Part shown: in pieces, positions 1 through 8,352 of the stretch | Layout: each line of letters begins with the position of its first letter | Numbering within the stretch: position 1 is the stretch's first letter | Source of the DNA: Rheinheimera oceanensis | GTDB taxonomy: Bacteria; Pseudomonadota; Gammaproteobacteria; Enterobacterales; Alteromonadaceae | Direction of reading: 5' to 3' | Length of the DNA: 64,000 nt | Assembly: GCF_018831085.1 (NCBI RefSeq) | Contig: NZ_JAGPNM010000006.1 | Location: forward strand, 1 to 64,000 | Translations under genes and position numbers: made by a program | The notes under the pieces: model-generated | What the model was told of the DNA's origin: nothing | What the model saw: only the letters and a program-made list of their open reading frames with translations | Database searches by the model: none

Positions 1-75
1 GTTGCCACAAGCGGTTAACACCAGTGCGGCGACGCCCGCTAACATAAAAGTTCTGACCGTGTTTTTTCTGCTCAT
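1..75 (-). CDS. lipoprotein N-terminus, probable RND efflux adaptor (partial)
   Basis: Only the first 25 codons are present; the gene runs off the left edge. The visible peptide has a basic start (MSRKNTVRT), a hydrophobic core and a lipobox ending in LTAC, so it is the signal of a lipoprotein. A lipoprotein divergent from a TetR regulator and behind a repressor-type promoter is the usual layout of an AcrA-like periplasmic adaptor gene. That identity is inference from context, because no mature sequence is visible. The start at 75 is the only ATG in frame with this signal. Confidence 0.6.
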   Translation of the reverse strand, partial: MSRKNTVRTFMLAGVAALVLTACGN

Positions 76-141
76 GACGTTTTGCTCCACATTGTTTCTA
101 TAGTTGTTACTAAAATTGTGTAAAAAGGCTTGTTATTTTTG

Positions 142-153
142 TACCGCACGGTA
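142..153. promoter_or_regulatory. palindromic operator, downstream site (TACCGCACGGTA)
   Basis: A perfect inverted repeat, TACCG-CA-CGGTA, preceded by TTTTTG and followed by AAAT. It abuts the downstream edge of the -10 element of the leftward promoter. A near copy in the same sequence context lies 50 bp away. Short palindromes of this kind are typical of TetR-family operators, and the divergent TetR gene at 539 is the natural candidate to bind it. Confidence 0.65.
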
Positions 154-181
154 AATATATAGGACAGCCCAAAACTGTCAA
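154..181 (-). promoter_or_regulatory. sigma-70 promoter of the leftward lipoprotein gene
   Basis: Read on the minus strand, a perfect -35 TTGACA (176-181) is followed after 16 bases by TATATT (154-159), which matches the -10 consensus at five of six positions. It faces the partial lipoprotein gene starting at 75. It lies between two TACCG/CGGTA palindromes, one just upstream of the -35 and one touching the -10, so a bound repressor would block polymerase. Confidence 0.7.
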
Positions 182-191
182 CCGATTTTTG

Positions 192-203
192 TACCGACTG
201 GTA
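192..203. promoter_or_regulatory. palindromic operator, upstream site (TACCGACTGGTA)
   Basis: Second copy of the operator motif, with one mismatch between its half-sites. It has the same TTTTTG left flank and AAAT right flank as the site at 142-153. It lies 10 bp upstream of the -35 of the leftward promoter, centre to centre 50 bp from the first site, close to five helical turns. Confidence 0.6.
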
Positions 204-455
204 AATTATTTTAATTCTACAAAAGAAGAATTTGTTCTAAGGCTGAAACAACACCATTGCAGTGCCGGCGACTTCACTAAGCTAACAGAGGCTACTGTCA
301 GGTTACGTCAGTAGTGTATAACGTAAGCTCAGTGGCTTTAATGCCGAATGCTGGCGCATTCTTGCCTGAAACTCTACTGCTGCTACTTCGGTTCGATTGA
401 CTGAACGATCACAGCCGGTTTAGGGTCTTAGTGGGTGTCAGTGGCAAGATATATG

Positions 456-467
456 TACTTATCGGTA
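456..467. promoter_or_regulatory. possible degenerate operator before the TetR gene
   Basis: TACTTATCGGTA keeps the right half-site CGGTA and the outer TAC of the two operators at 142 and 192, and is followed by AAAT as they are. It lies 12 bp upstream of the candidate -35 of the TetR gene, mirroring the position of the 192-203 site at the other promoter. It could give weak autoregulation. Confidence 0.35.
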
Positions 468-479
468 AATAACCCTTAC

Positions 480-508
480 TGGACAAGGGGTCTTTTGCTG
501 TTTACTAT
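480..508 (+). promoter_or_regulatory. candidate promoter of the TetR gene
   Basis: TGGACA (480-485) and TACTAT (503-508) are separated by 17 bases and match the sigma-70 hexamers at five and four of six positions. They place a transcript start about 25 bases before the ATG at 539. The rest of the 210-479 stretch shows no convincing gene, RNA or repeat apart from the operator-like site at 456. Confidence 0.45.
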
Positions 509-538
509 ATAAGCAAGTTTTAATGCAGGAGCTGAACA

Positions 539-1153
539 ATGTCAGCAGTAAGTTGCACTCCCAATGTAGGCCGGCCCCGCGCCTTTGATATGGATGCTGC
601 GCTGGAAAAAGCGCTGGAAGTATTCTGGCGTAAGGGCTACGACGGCACTTCGTTATCAGATTTGACTGAAGCCATGGGCATTAATAAACCCAGTTTGTAT
701 GCCGCCTTTGGCAATAAAGAGCAGCTATTCCTAAAAGCGATAGAGTTATACGAAAGCCGTCCTTGCTCATTTTTCTTACCGGCACTGGAAAAACCCACCG
801 CCTATCAGGTAGCCGAACACATGCTGCACGGTGCAGCAATGAATATGGCTGATAGCAGCCACCCGCAAGGTTGCGTAGTTGTGCAGGGTGCGTTGTCGTG
901 CAGTGAAGCTGCTGCCAGCGTAAAAGAAGCGCTGATTAACCGCCGGGTGGAGGGCGAACAAAAGCTCAAAGTTCGCTTTGATCAGGCTAAAATCGATGGC
1001 GACTTACCGCCTGACACAGATACCGGTGTATTGGCGCGTTATCTGCTTACTGTGCTGCAGGGCATGGCAATTCAGGCCAATAACGGCGCCTGTTCTGAGC
1101 AACTGCGCCAGGTTGCGCAAATGACATTGCAGGCTTTTCCGCGTGCCGGTTAA
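539..1153 (+). CDS. TetR/AcrR family transcriptional repressor
   Basis: A 204-residue regulator with an N-terminal TetR helix-turn-helix at about residues 18-65 (FWRKGYDGTSLSDL, then AMGINKPSLYAAFGNKEQLF), followed by the variable helical ligand-binding domain. The GRPRAFD start and the PSLYAAFGNKE recognition helix belong to the ComR/YxaF-like subgroup. A good ribosome site (AGGAG) precedes the ATG. It is divergent from the partial efflux-type lipoprotein gene, so it probably represses that gene through the TACCG palindromes and releases it on binding a toxic compound. The ligand cannot be read from the sequence. Confidence 0.9.
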   Translation: MSAVSCTPNVGRPRAFDMDAALEKALEVFWRKGYDGTSLSDLTEAMGINKPSLYAAFGNKEQLFLKAIELYESRPCSFFLPALEKPTAYQVAEHMLHGAAMNMADSSHPQGCVVVQGALSCSEAAASVKEALINRRVEGEQKLKVRFDQAKIDGDLPPDTDTGVLARYLLTVLQGMAIQANNGACSEQLRQVAQMTLQAFPRAG

Positions 1154-1275
1154 GCCAGCAGTAACTGCCTTATAGTCCACACTTATTGCCTGATCCTCCA
1201 AAGCGCTGCTGCAGTAATAGGCAAAGCCAGGCTGGCTGCCTATACTGCGCTTTCCAGTACAGCGGAGAAGCCCAT

Positions 1276-2175
1276 ATGATTGATGAACGCGAATTTTTGC
1301 GCCTGCAAATGGTGCAGCAACTGCTGCAAGCTATTACGTCAAATGGCCTGAGCGATACCAACATACCCGGCGTAAAGCTGTACCGTAGTGATGGACCAAC
1401 TGCAGCGGCGCCCACTATTTATGAGCCCACTTTATGTTTGCTGGTGCAGGGTTCAAAAAAGGTCTGGCTGGGCGATGAGCAACTGCAATACCGTGAACTA
1501 CAATATTTGCTGGCCCCGGTTACGTTGCCGGTAAGTGGCAAAGTCATTACTGCCAGCCCCGATAAACCCTATATTGCATTGAGTGTGAGCCTGGATTTAC
1601 GGGAACTGACAGATCTGGTTATTGATATTGCCCACAAGGTACCACCACCAACCCTGCCCGCGCGCGGAATTGCCGTTGGTGACGCCGATCTCGCTCTGGT
1701 ATCAGTATTTCAGCGCCTGACCCAGCTGCTGCAAACTCCGCAGGATATTCCGGTGTTGCTGCCTTTACTCAAACGTGAAATGCTGTACCGCCTGTTGCTT
1801 GGGCCTGTTGGCAGCCAACTGCGCGAATTTACCCTGATAGACAGCCAGGCACATCGCATCAGTAAAGTGATCGAAATACTGCACCAGCGCTATAACGAAC
1901 CGTTGCGGATCAAAGAACTGGCAGAAGCTGCGCATTTAAGTGAATCGGCTCTGTTTCAGGCATTTAAAGCCGTTACATCAATGTCGCCGCTGCAATTTCA
2001 AAAACAACTGCGCTTAAATGAAGCCCGCCGCATTATGCTGTACGAAGGTTTAGAGGCGGCGACTGCCAGTTATAAAGTAGGTTATGAAAGCCCGTCACAG
2101 TTCAGCCGTGAGTACAGCCGTTTATTTGGTGCGCCCCCCAAAGCCGACGTAGCCCGTTTTCGCCAGTCGCTGTAA
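1276..2175 (+). CDS. AraC family transcriptional regulator
   Basis: A 299-residue regulator. The N-terminal part (about residues 20-175) matches the AraC_N effector domain found in this class, with the stretch YEPTLCLLVQGSKKVWLGD. The C-terminal part (about 190-295) has the two AraC helix-turn-helices, the first in IKELAEAAHLSESALFQAFK and the second in the YKVGYESPSQFSREYSRLFG signature. The ATG at 1276 was chosen over a possible earlier start at 1186 because a GGAG site lies just before it and family homology begins there. The DMT permease at 2255 follows in the same direction and is a plausible target. Confidence 0.9.
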   Translation: MIDEREFLRLQMVQQLLQAITSNGLSDTNIPGVKLYRSDGPTAAAPTIYEPTLCLLVQGSKKVWLGDEQLQYRELQYLLAPVTLPVSGKVITASPDKPYIALSVSLDLRELTDLVIDIAHKVPPPTLPARGIAVGDADLALVSVFQRLTQLLQTPQDIPVLLPLLKREMLYRLLLGPVGSQLREFTLIDSQAHRISKVIEILHQRYNEPLRIKELAEAAHLSESALFQAFKAVTSMSPLQFQKQLRLNEARRIMLYEGLEAATASYKVGYESPSQFSREYSRLFGAPPKADVARFRQSL

Positions 2176-2254
2176 ATTTTCTGTCCAGCCCACTATTTTA
2201 ACCCGGCATAAGGCTTTATGATCGCCATCTTCTTTGCTGCTGGCTGCACCCACT

Positions 2255-3187
2255 ATGCCATCCACTATAAAAAACATGCTGCTGTATCTGGTTACCGTAC
2301 TAATTTGGGGTTCTACCTGGTTTGCCATCGAGTTTCAGTTAGGCGAGGTGGCCATTGAAGTGTCACTGTTGTACCGTTTTGCCATTGCGGCGGCGTTAAT
2401 GTGGCTATATTGCCGCTACCGTAAACTTAATATGCACTTTACGTTGCGCCAGCATGGTTTTATCTTTCTGCTTGCCAGCCTGAATTTTGCACTGAATTTT
2501 TTGTTTATTTATCAGGCTCAGCAATACCTTACCTCAGCTATGACGGCCATTGCCTTTACCACCATGCTACTGATGAATATCGTTAACACCCGGCTGTTTT
2601 TTGGCAAACCAGTGGCCAAACGCATCTATTTTGGTGCCCTGCTCGGCATTGCCGGTATAGTGGTACTGTTCTGGCCGGATCTGGATGGTATCGACTTAAC
2701 CAATGCCAGCCTGCTGGGCCTGCTACTGATTTTGTCCGGCGCGCTGTCGGCTTCATTCGGCAATATGGTAAGTGTACGTAACTCGCGGGAAAATATGCCC
2801 ATTATGCAGGTAAATGCCTGGGGCATGCTGTATGGCAGTCTGGTATTGCTGGCCGCAGCATTGTTTAAGGGCCATAGTTTTAATTTTAGTACTGAACCTG
2901 CCTATATTGCCTCACTGCTATATTTGGCAGTGTTTGGCTCGGTTATCGCCTTTGCCAGTTATTTTGCTTTGCTAAAACAAATAGGCCCGGAAAAAGCCAG
3001 CTACACCATAGTGTTATTTCCACTGGTTGCCGTGGTGCTAAGCACACTGTTTGAAGATTTTCACTGGACAGGCTACACCTTTAGCGGCTTTGCGCTGGTA
3101 CTGCTGGGTAATGCCATTGTACTAACCCCCTTTGCCAGAATTAAGGCGCTACTGATAGCCCGCCGCCAGCCACAAATAGCTGGCTGA
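2255..3187 (+). CDS. DMT superfamily (EamA) permease
   Basis: About 310 residues with ten hydrophobic segments arranged as two EamA repeats (about residues 5-135 and 150-290). The first has the family-typical LIWGSTWFAI and the second FGSVIAFASYFALLKQIGPEKAS. Such proteins export or exchange small metabolites across the inner membrane; the substrate is unknown. The start is uncertain: a TTG at 2234 and ATGs at 2255 and 2276 are all in frame with no strong ribosome site. The ATG at 2255 gives a normal-length first helix. It lies 79 bp after the AraC gene. Confidence 0.88.
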   Translation: MPSTIKNMLLYLVTVLIWGSTWFAIEFQLGEVAIEVSLLYRFAIAAALMWLYCRYRKLNMHFTLRQHGFIFLLASLNFALNFLFIYQAQQYLTSAMTAIAFTTMLLMNIVNTRLFFGKPVAKRIYFGALLGIAGIVVLFWPDLDGIDLTNASLLGLLLILSGALSASFGNMVSVRNSRENMPIMQVNAWGMLYGSLVLLAAALFKGHSFNFSTEPAYIASLLYLAVFGSVIAFASYFALLKQIGPEKASYTIVLFPLVAVVLSTLFEDFHWTGYTFSGFALVLLGNAIVLTPFARIKALLIARRQPQIAG

Positions 3188-3226
3188 TAACGGTTCAGGT
3201 CTGGCAACAATATAAGGGAACACACC

Positions 3227-3676
3227 ATGCAACCCCAAGAATATATAGGCTTTTGGCTCAGGGTAGTCGCTTCGTTGATAGACTCTGTGCTACTTTTTAT
3301 TGTTACGGCACCACTGCTGATCGCCTATTACGGCGACACTTACTGGAACAGTGACGCATTTATTCAGGGCCCGGTGGATCTGCTAATTTCCTGGATCTTT
3401 CCCGCAATTGCGATTGTGTTGTTCTGGATAAAAAAACAAGCCACCCCCGGCAAACTAATGCTATCAGCCCAGATTGTCGATGCACGTACCAGCAATAAGC
3501 CCACTACCAGCCAGTATATATACCGTTATGTTGGCTATTTTGTCGCCACGATACCTTTAGGTTTAGGCTTTATCTGGGTAGCCTTTGATAAACGTAAGCA
3601 AGGCTGGCATGACAAACTGGCGGGTACTATAGTAATACGTCCGCAAACCAATAGCTCTGGATCTGTAAGTTTTTAG
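3227..3676 (+). CDS. RDD family membrane protein
   Basis: A 149-residue membrane protein with the RDD family hallmarks: Arg and Asp in the first helix (RVVASLIDSVLLF) and the closing motif DKRKQGWHDKLAGT. Three to four membrane spans are visible. The function of the family is mostly unknown, with some members acting as Na+/H+ antiporters. A good ribosome site (AAGGGAA) precedes the ATG. It is convergent with the ligase gene at 3738. Confidence 0.88.
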   Translation: MQPQEYIGFWLRVVASLIDSVLLFIVTAPLLIAYYGDTYWNSDAFIQGPVDLLISWIFPAIAIVLFWIKKQATPGKLMLSAQIVDARTSNKPTTSQYIYRYVGYFVATIPLGLGFIWVAFDKRKQGWHDKLAGTIVIRPQTNSSGSVSF

Positions 3677-3737
3677 AGTCCGGTATAGTCTGACGAGCTA
3701 ATGTAGAGCTACCGCTAATAGTTAGCCTGCCCATTTG

Positions 3738-4568
3738 CTAAAAATCTTGCCGCACCCGTAAAAACCGGGCAAAGCGCGGAATGCCGTTGCTGGTATAACC
3801 ATTGTAACGATAGGTAATTATGCTGCCGATTTCTGGTGGCTCCTGGCGCAGTGCATCGGTTAAGCCGCTGCCAATGGCAAACTCTTTACCTTGCGCCGTT
3901 TTAACAATTAACGCTCCGACCATACCTTTATACTTGCCTTTACCCAGCCGGTAACCAATAACCTCAGCTTCAGTATCCTGATAGCTTTTTAGTTTAAGCA
4001 AATCGCTGTGGCGGCCGGTTTTATATAAGGCATCCTGCTGGTGCAGCATTAAACCCTCAGCCCCTTTACTTTCCAGCTCGCTGAGTTTGGCCAGCAGCGT
4101 GGCATGATCTGCAATACGAAACTGCGCTACCAGCATTAAATAAGGGCTGCTGTGTTGCTGAACCAAATGCTGCATAGCCTCAACGCGCTCAGTAAAAGTG
4201 CCCGCTGCATCGGGCAGCTCAAAAATGTAATAGCGGATTTGCTGCCACTCGCTATCTATTGGCTGATGCTTACTAACAATGCTTAAGGTATCGGCAAACT
4301 TATTACGGCCCAGCCACAGCTCGCCATCTAACTTTTGTGGTGGAAAATGCGCCACAAACCACTCTGGTGCCACAATGGTATTGCCACCACGCGAGGTTAA
4401 TTGCTTACCATCCCAGTAAGCACGTACACCATCAAGCTTTTCGCTAACCCAATACTGCTGCACGTCAATATTGCTGTTATACACTTCAGCCAATAGTAAA
4501 TCGGGTTTAGTGGCGGCCGTTAAATGAAAACAGCAGATAAAACATAATAAAGTTAACTTTTTAATCAT
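3738..4568 (-). CDS. ligE: exported ATP-dependent DNA ligase (LigE type)
   Basis: A 276-residue minimal ATP-dependent ligase with an N-terminal signal peptide (MIKKLTLLCFICCFHLTAA). The nucleotidyl-transfer motif I, EKLDGVRA, carries the adenylated lysine at about residue 44. Motif III (YYIFELPD), motif IV (EGLMLH) and motif V (LLKLKS) follow, then a short OB-fold domain; no DNA-binding extension is present. This is the periplasmic LigE class known from Neisseria, Haemophilus and marine gammaproteobacteria, thought to seal nicks in extracellular or incoming DNA. A 21-base inverted repeat lies 11 bases before the start codon. Confidence 0.88.
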   Translation of the reverse strand: MIKKLTLLCFICCFHLTAATKPDLLLAEVYNSNIDVQQYWVSEKLDGVRAYWDGKQLTSRGGNTIVAPEWFVAHFPPQKLDGELWLGRNKFADTLSIVSKHQPIDSEWQQIRYYIFELPDAAGTFTERVEAMQHLVQQHSSPYLMLVAQFRIADHATLLAKLSELESKGAEGLMLHQQDALYKTGRHSDLLKLKSYQDTEAEVIGYRLGKGKYKGMVGALIVKTAQGKEFAIGSGLTDALRQEPPEIGSIITYRYNGYTSNGIPRFARFLRVRQDF

Positions 4569-4578
4569 TATTTAGCAT

Positions 4579-4599
4579 CTTTTTGTTTAAAACAAAAAG
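4579..4599. repeat. perfect 10-1-10 inverted repeat upstream of the ligase gene
   Basis: CTTTTTGTTT (4579-4588), one central A, then its exact reverse complement (4590-4599). It lies between the stop of the serine hydrolase gene at 4639 and the start of the ligase gene at 4568. It is too A+T-rich for a strong hairpin, so a protein-binding site or a weak terminator are both possible. Confidence 0.5.
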
Positions 4600-4638
4600 T
4601 ATAGTGGCCCGCCACACTTAGGCAAGTGCAAACACTGG

Positions 4639-5868
4639 TTACTGAAAATGATCTGACAGCGCCTGCAAGAAGGTGTATTCATTTAATCCGGCGCGGTTAA
4701 GCGGTTTAGCCTGCGCACTCCACATTGCCACCACCAGTTGCTTATCGGGGTCAACAAACAGATACTGGCCAAAAATGCCCTCAGCTGCATAACTTCTGCC
4801 ATGCATCGGCCAGAACATATAGCCATAATCAACTGTTTCGCCACCAATAACCTGCCTGCTGCCAGCGGTTGCCATCCAGCCTTGCGGCAATACCCGCTCG
4901 CTGCCATTTGCTGTATTAATAACACCATCATTTAGCAAAAATAAGCTCAAACGGGCGTAATCACGTAAGGTTGCCGACAAACCGCTGCCGCCTATTTCCA
5001 GGCCATTTTCAGACTCCAGCCACCAGTTGGCATCAGCCTGCATACCCAGCTTTGACCAGATTTTTTCTGACAGGTACTGCGCCACCGGTTTACCGGTAGC
5101 AGAGCGCACCAAAGCGCCAGCCAGTTGGGTTTCGCCGGTACTGTAGTTCCATACTGTGCCGGGTTTTGCTGCACGCGGTAACGATGCCATCAGCTCTAAA
5201 ATCGCACCGGGTTGCTGGCTTATTTGTGCCTCCAGCATACGCAGCCGGTCTGATGCAGGATCCGTGTAGGTTTCGTTCCAGGCCACGCCTGAACTCATTT
5301 GCAGCAGGTGTTTAACCGTTACGCCATCGTAAGCGGTACCTTTAAAACGTGGCAGATAGTTAACAATAGGGTCATCAATACTGTTGATATGGCCGTCATG
5401 TATTGCCGCACCAATTAAGGTTGCAGTAATAGATTTAACCACCGACATCGACATCCAGCGGCTATGTTCGTTATTACCCAGCAGGTATTGCTCGAACACT
5501 ATTTCCCCACGATGGATAATCAGTATGCCGCTGACCCGGTTCATCGACAGCACGTCGTACAGATCATACTGCTTGCCATCAACCTGGTACGAGAACGCCT
5601 GCAACGGCTGTTTGCTAAGCGGCAGAGAGCTTACTGTTTTACCACGCGCTACCGTGCGGGTAGGAAATAGCCGGTCGATATTGCGAAAGGTGTTAACCTG
5701 AATATCGGGATACAGTTTGCCGTCGTACAGCTGGCGCACCGTGCCGATGGGTTCTTGAGCATGGCGATACTCTTTATTTGCTGTGCTGGCAGAGGCTGCC
5801 AGGCTGGCGGGGCTGCTAAATGCCAGTAATACCGCTATGGCGAATGTTTTGAGTTGGCAGATGTACAT
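4639..5868 (-). CDS. exported serine hydrolase, beta-lactamase class C fold
   Basis: A 409-residue protein with a signal peptide (cleavage near ASLAASA). It has the class C beta-lactamase/DD-peptidase SxxK motif at S142-V-V-K145, the second-motif tyrosine in NYSTGE (Y242) and a C-terminal segment with GIFGQYLFVDPDKQLV. Members of this fold include esterases, D-amino peptidases and beta-lactamases, and the substrate cannot be deduced. The region after the signal peptide lacks other recognisable domains. It resembles the product of the gene at 9387, suggesting an old duplication. The ligase gene follows 70 bp downstream on the same strand. Confidence 0.88.
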   Translation of the reverse strand: MYICQLKTFAIAVLLAFSSPASLAASASTANKEYRHAQEPIGTVRQLYDGKLYPDIQVNTFRNIDRLFPTRTVARGKTVSSLPLSKQPLQAFSYQVDGKQYDLYDVLSMNRVSGILIIHRGEIVFEQYLLGNNEHSRWMSMSVVKSITATLIGAAIHDGHINSIDDPIVNYLPRFKGTAYDGVTVKHLLQMSSGVAWNETYTDPASDRLRMLEAQISQQPGAILELMASLPRAAKPGTVWNYSTGETQLAGALVRSATGKPVAQYLSEKIWSKLGMQADANWWLESENGLEIGGSGLSATLRDYARLSLFLLNDGVINTANGSERVLPQGWMATAGSRQVIGGETVDYGYMFWPMHGRSYAAEGIFGQYLFVDPDKQLVVAMWSAQAKPLNRAGLNEYTFLQALSDHFQ

Positions 5869-5947
5869 TAAGCCTGATTCCTTTTTTAGCTGGTTTTAGC
5901 CTTACCACTTAAAAGGCAACTTAAGTATTGCTAACCTCTTTGTATTG

Positions 5948-6637
5948 TTAATTAAGCACAGGCTTTAAATAGCCCGCGCCCAATTGCCGCATTTGCCGTT
6001 CAACCCAGGCAACACGCTCGCGCAGGTAAGGGGTTAACTGGCGCGGGTCACGGCTGCGTGGGCCTGGCAGCATTACAGCCAGCCGCGCCGCTTCGTTAAC
6101 ACTTAGCCTGCTGGCTGGTTTGCCAAAATAGTGCTGGCTGGCTGCTTCTACGCCGTAGATGCCTTTACCAAATTCGGCGATATTTAAATACACTTCCAGA
6201 ATACGCTTTTTGCCCCAAATGGCTTCCAGGCTAAGTGCCAGTGTCGCTTCCAGGCCCTTGCGCAGCATACTGCGTCCCGGCCACAGCAACAGATTTTTTG
6301 CCGTTTGCTGGGTAATAGTGCTGGCCCCACGCAGGCCGCCGCCATCATCAAAGCGTTCAAGGGCATTTTTTATCTCGGTCATATCTACGCCAAAATGCTC
6401 AGGGAAGCGCTGGTCTTCCGACGCCACCACCGCCAGCGCCACATGCGCCGGCAGTTTATTAATGCTTACCCATTGCTGGCTAACCGGATACGGGCTTTGC
6501 AGCATAAAGGCTGATGTAGGTGGCGGTACAAAGCGTAATGTCAGTAAAAGTGCCAGTAACAATAGCAGCAGTAGCAGCACAGAGCGCCAGATAACAAACC
6601 ATGCCCAACCGAAAAAACTGCGTTCACGCTGTGTCAT
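5948..6637 (-). CDS. mtgA: monofunctional peptidoglycan glycosyltransferase MtgA
   Basis: A 229-residue GT51 enzyme that polymerises lipid II into glycan strands at the inner membrane. One N-terminal membrane helix (about residues 8-32) is followed by the glycosyltransferase motifs ASEDQRFPEHFGVD, containing the catalytic Glu, then GASTITQQTAKNL and RILEVYLNIAEFGKGIYGVE. No transpeptidase domain follows, as expected for MtgA. The ATG at 6637 was chosen because a purine-rich ribosome site (AAGAGAGAG) precedes it and the protein then begins like its homologues; an upstream in-frame ATG at 6727 would add 30 unlikely residues. Confidence 0.93.
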   Translation of the reverse strand: MTQRERSFFGWAWFVIWRSVLLLLLLLLALLLTLRFVPPPTSAFMLQSPYPVSQQWVSINKLPAHVALAVVASEDQRFPEHFGVDMTEIKNALERFDDGGGLRGASTITQQTAKNLLLWPGRSMLRKGLEATLALSLEAIWGKKRILEVYLNIAEFGKGIYGVEAASQHYFGKPASRLSVNEAARLAVMLPGPRSRDPRQLTPYLRERVAWVERQMRQLGAGYLKPVLN

Positions 6638-6801
6638 ATACTCTCTCTTATCTGGCTCTGTTACCTGTAACGGGCAACAGTATAGGTTACTGAGCATTAA
6701 AACCAAATGCGGACAAACAGTGTACAAACCTTATACCTGAGAACCGGCGCTGTTACCGGCCAATGCAACATGAACACTTAAAAAACGCAGAAAATACAAT
6801 T

Positions 6802-6834
6802 TCGTCATAAAAATAGCAATTTTAATTCACATTA
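6802..6834 (+). promoter_or_regulatory. candidate PhoB box (three 11-bp phased half-sites)
   Basis: Three successive 11-base units, TCGTCATAAAA, ATAGCAATTTT and AATTCACATTA, each have a central CA at the same phase (6806, 6817, 6828) and an A/T tail, as in direct-repeat Pho boxes. The first is the best match to CTGTCATAAAA. The gene that follows encodes a secreted glycerophosphodiesterase, a classic phosphate-starvation function. Binding by PhoB is inference. Confidence 0.4.
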
Positions 6835-6932
6835 AACTGCTAGTGTGAGGGCAGCCGTGTATTGAGCCGGCCCGGAGAACACATATTCTGTCGCCCTTTG
6901 TTTTTCAACGTTACATCATCAAGGAGAACTTT

Positions 6933-8246
6933 ATGCGTCATTTAACGAGCATACACGGCTGGGGCATTTGCGCCTTGCAAGTGGCAGCGCTGCTCACTCC
7001 TGTTTTAGCCGTTGCCCATACTGCCGAAACAGAATCACACCTGCTGCAACTTAAAACACAACTGTATCACAGTAACCCACATCTTAATGCGCCGGAAAAG
7101 TATTCATTGCAATTGGGCCCCCGGCCCGCGTATCTGATTGACGACATGGAGCCAAGCCCGTTAAAAGAGCGCTTACAAAGCTGCAATACCGGCCGTAAGC
7201 TAAAAAAGACCATGTTTTCTATTGGTCACCGGGGCGCGCCGTTACAGTTTCCGGAGCACACCAAAGAATCTTATGAAGCGGCAGCCATAATGGGGGCCGG
7301 TATCATGGAATGTGATGTAACCTTTACCAAAGATAAAGAGCTGGTTTGCCGCCACTCTCAATGCGATCTGCATACCACTACCAATATCCTGGCGATACCC
7401 GAGCTGGCAGCCAAGTGCAGCCAGCCGTTTACACCGGCAGACCATCTTACCGGTACACCGGCAAGCGCCAGATGTTGCACCAGTGACATAACGTTAGCAG
7501 AATTCAAAATGCTGGAGGGTAAAATGGATGCCTATAACCCTCAGGCCACCACTGTTGCTGAATATATGCAGGGCACGCCGTCATGGCGCACTGATCTTTA
7601 TGCCACAAAAGGTACCCTGATGACGCATGCAGAAAGCATTAGTTTATTTAAGCAACTCGGCGTGAAGTTTACGCCAGAATTAAAATCAGCAGAAGTGCCC
7701 ATGCCTTATGAAGGCACTTACAGCCAGGCAGACTATGCACAGCAGTTGATCAATGAGTACCGCAATGCAGGTGTAAAACCAAAAGATGTGTGGCCGCAAT
7801 CGTTTGATATTGCTGACATTCGTTACTGGTTAGCCAATGAGCCTGCTTACGGCCGCCAGGCGGTATATCTGGATGATGCCAATGACCCGTCAGAGCTGCC
7901 CTCATTGCAGGAGCTGCAAGGTTATGCCGCAGAAGGCTTCAATATCGTAGCACCACCAATGTGGGCTCTGCTTGAACTGGACGCAAACAACAACATTGTG
8001 CCATCCGCTTATGCCCGTAATGCCAAAAGCGCCGGTCTGGATATTATTGCCTGGTCTTTTGAGCGCTCCGGCCCGTTGAAAAACGGCGGTGGCTGGTATT
8101 ACCAAACTGTAAATCCGGTGATCAACAATGATGGCGATATGATGGAAGTACTGCATGTGATGGCACAAGACGTTGGCGTAATTGGGGTGTTCTCAGACTG
8201 GCCTGCCAGTGTCAGCTACTACGCAAACTGCATGGGTTTACCCTAA
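6933..8246 (+). CDS. secreted glycerophosphodiester phosphodiesterase family protein
   Basis: A 437-residue exported enzyme of the GDPD family, which splits glycerophosphodiesters to glycerol-3-phosphate and an alcohol. A signal peptide ends near AVAHTAE. The TIM-barrel signature begins at about residue 97 with [13 protein letters not shown], followed by [18 protein letters not shown], which supplies the metal-binding Glu/Asp and the second catalytic His. Several Cys pairs fit a periplasmic or secreted location. It is longer than GlpQ because of an N-terminal extension of about 70 residues before the barrel. A strong AAGGAG ribosome site precedes the ATG, with a possible Pho box about 100 bp upstream. 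Confidence 0.88.
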   Translation: MRHLTSIHGWGICALQVAALLTPVLAVAHTAETESHLLQLKTQLYHSNPHLNAPEKYSLQLGPRPAYLIDDMEPSPLKERLQSCNTGRKLKKTMFSIGHRGAPLQFPEHTKESYEAAAIMGAGIMECDVTFTKDKELVCRHSQCDLHTTTNILAIPELAAKCSQPFTPADHLTGTPASARCCTSDITLAEFKMLEGKMDAYNPQATTVAEYMQGTPSWRTDLYATKGTLMTHAESISLFKQLGVKFTPELKSAEVPMPYEGTYSQADYAQQLINEYRNAGVKPKDVWPQSFDIADIRYWLANEPAYGRQAVYLDDANDPSELPSLQELQGYAAEGFNIVAPPMWALLELDANNNIVPSAYARNAKSAGLDIIAWSFERSGPLKNGGGWYYQTVNPVINNDGDMMEVLHVMAQDVGVIGVFSDWPASVSYYANCMGLP

Positions 8247-8352
8247 CAAAACAGCAGCTTTGGCCGGCTCTGCGGACATCTTAAGTAGCTGACCAGATAC
8301 CGGCCAGTCAGAATAAACTGGCAGCACTTTACTGCTAGCTCCTGCCGCAGCC

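Noticed and set aside
6159..6740. 193-codon open frame on the plus strand
   Set aside because: It is antisense to mtgA, has no ribosome site and gives a serine- and arginine-rich product typical of a shadow frame.
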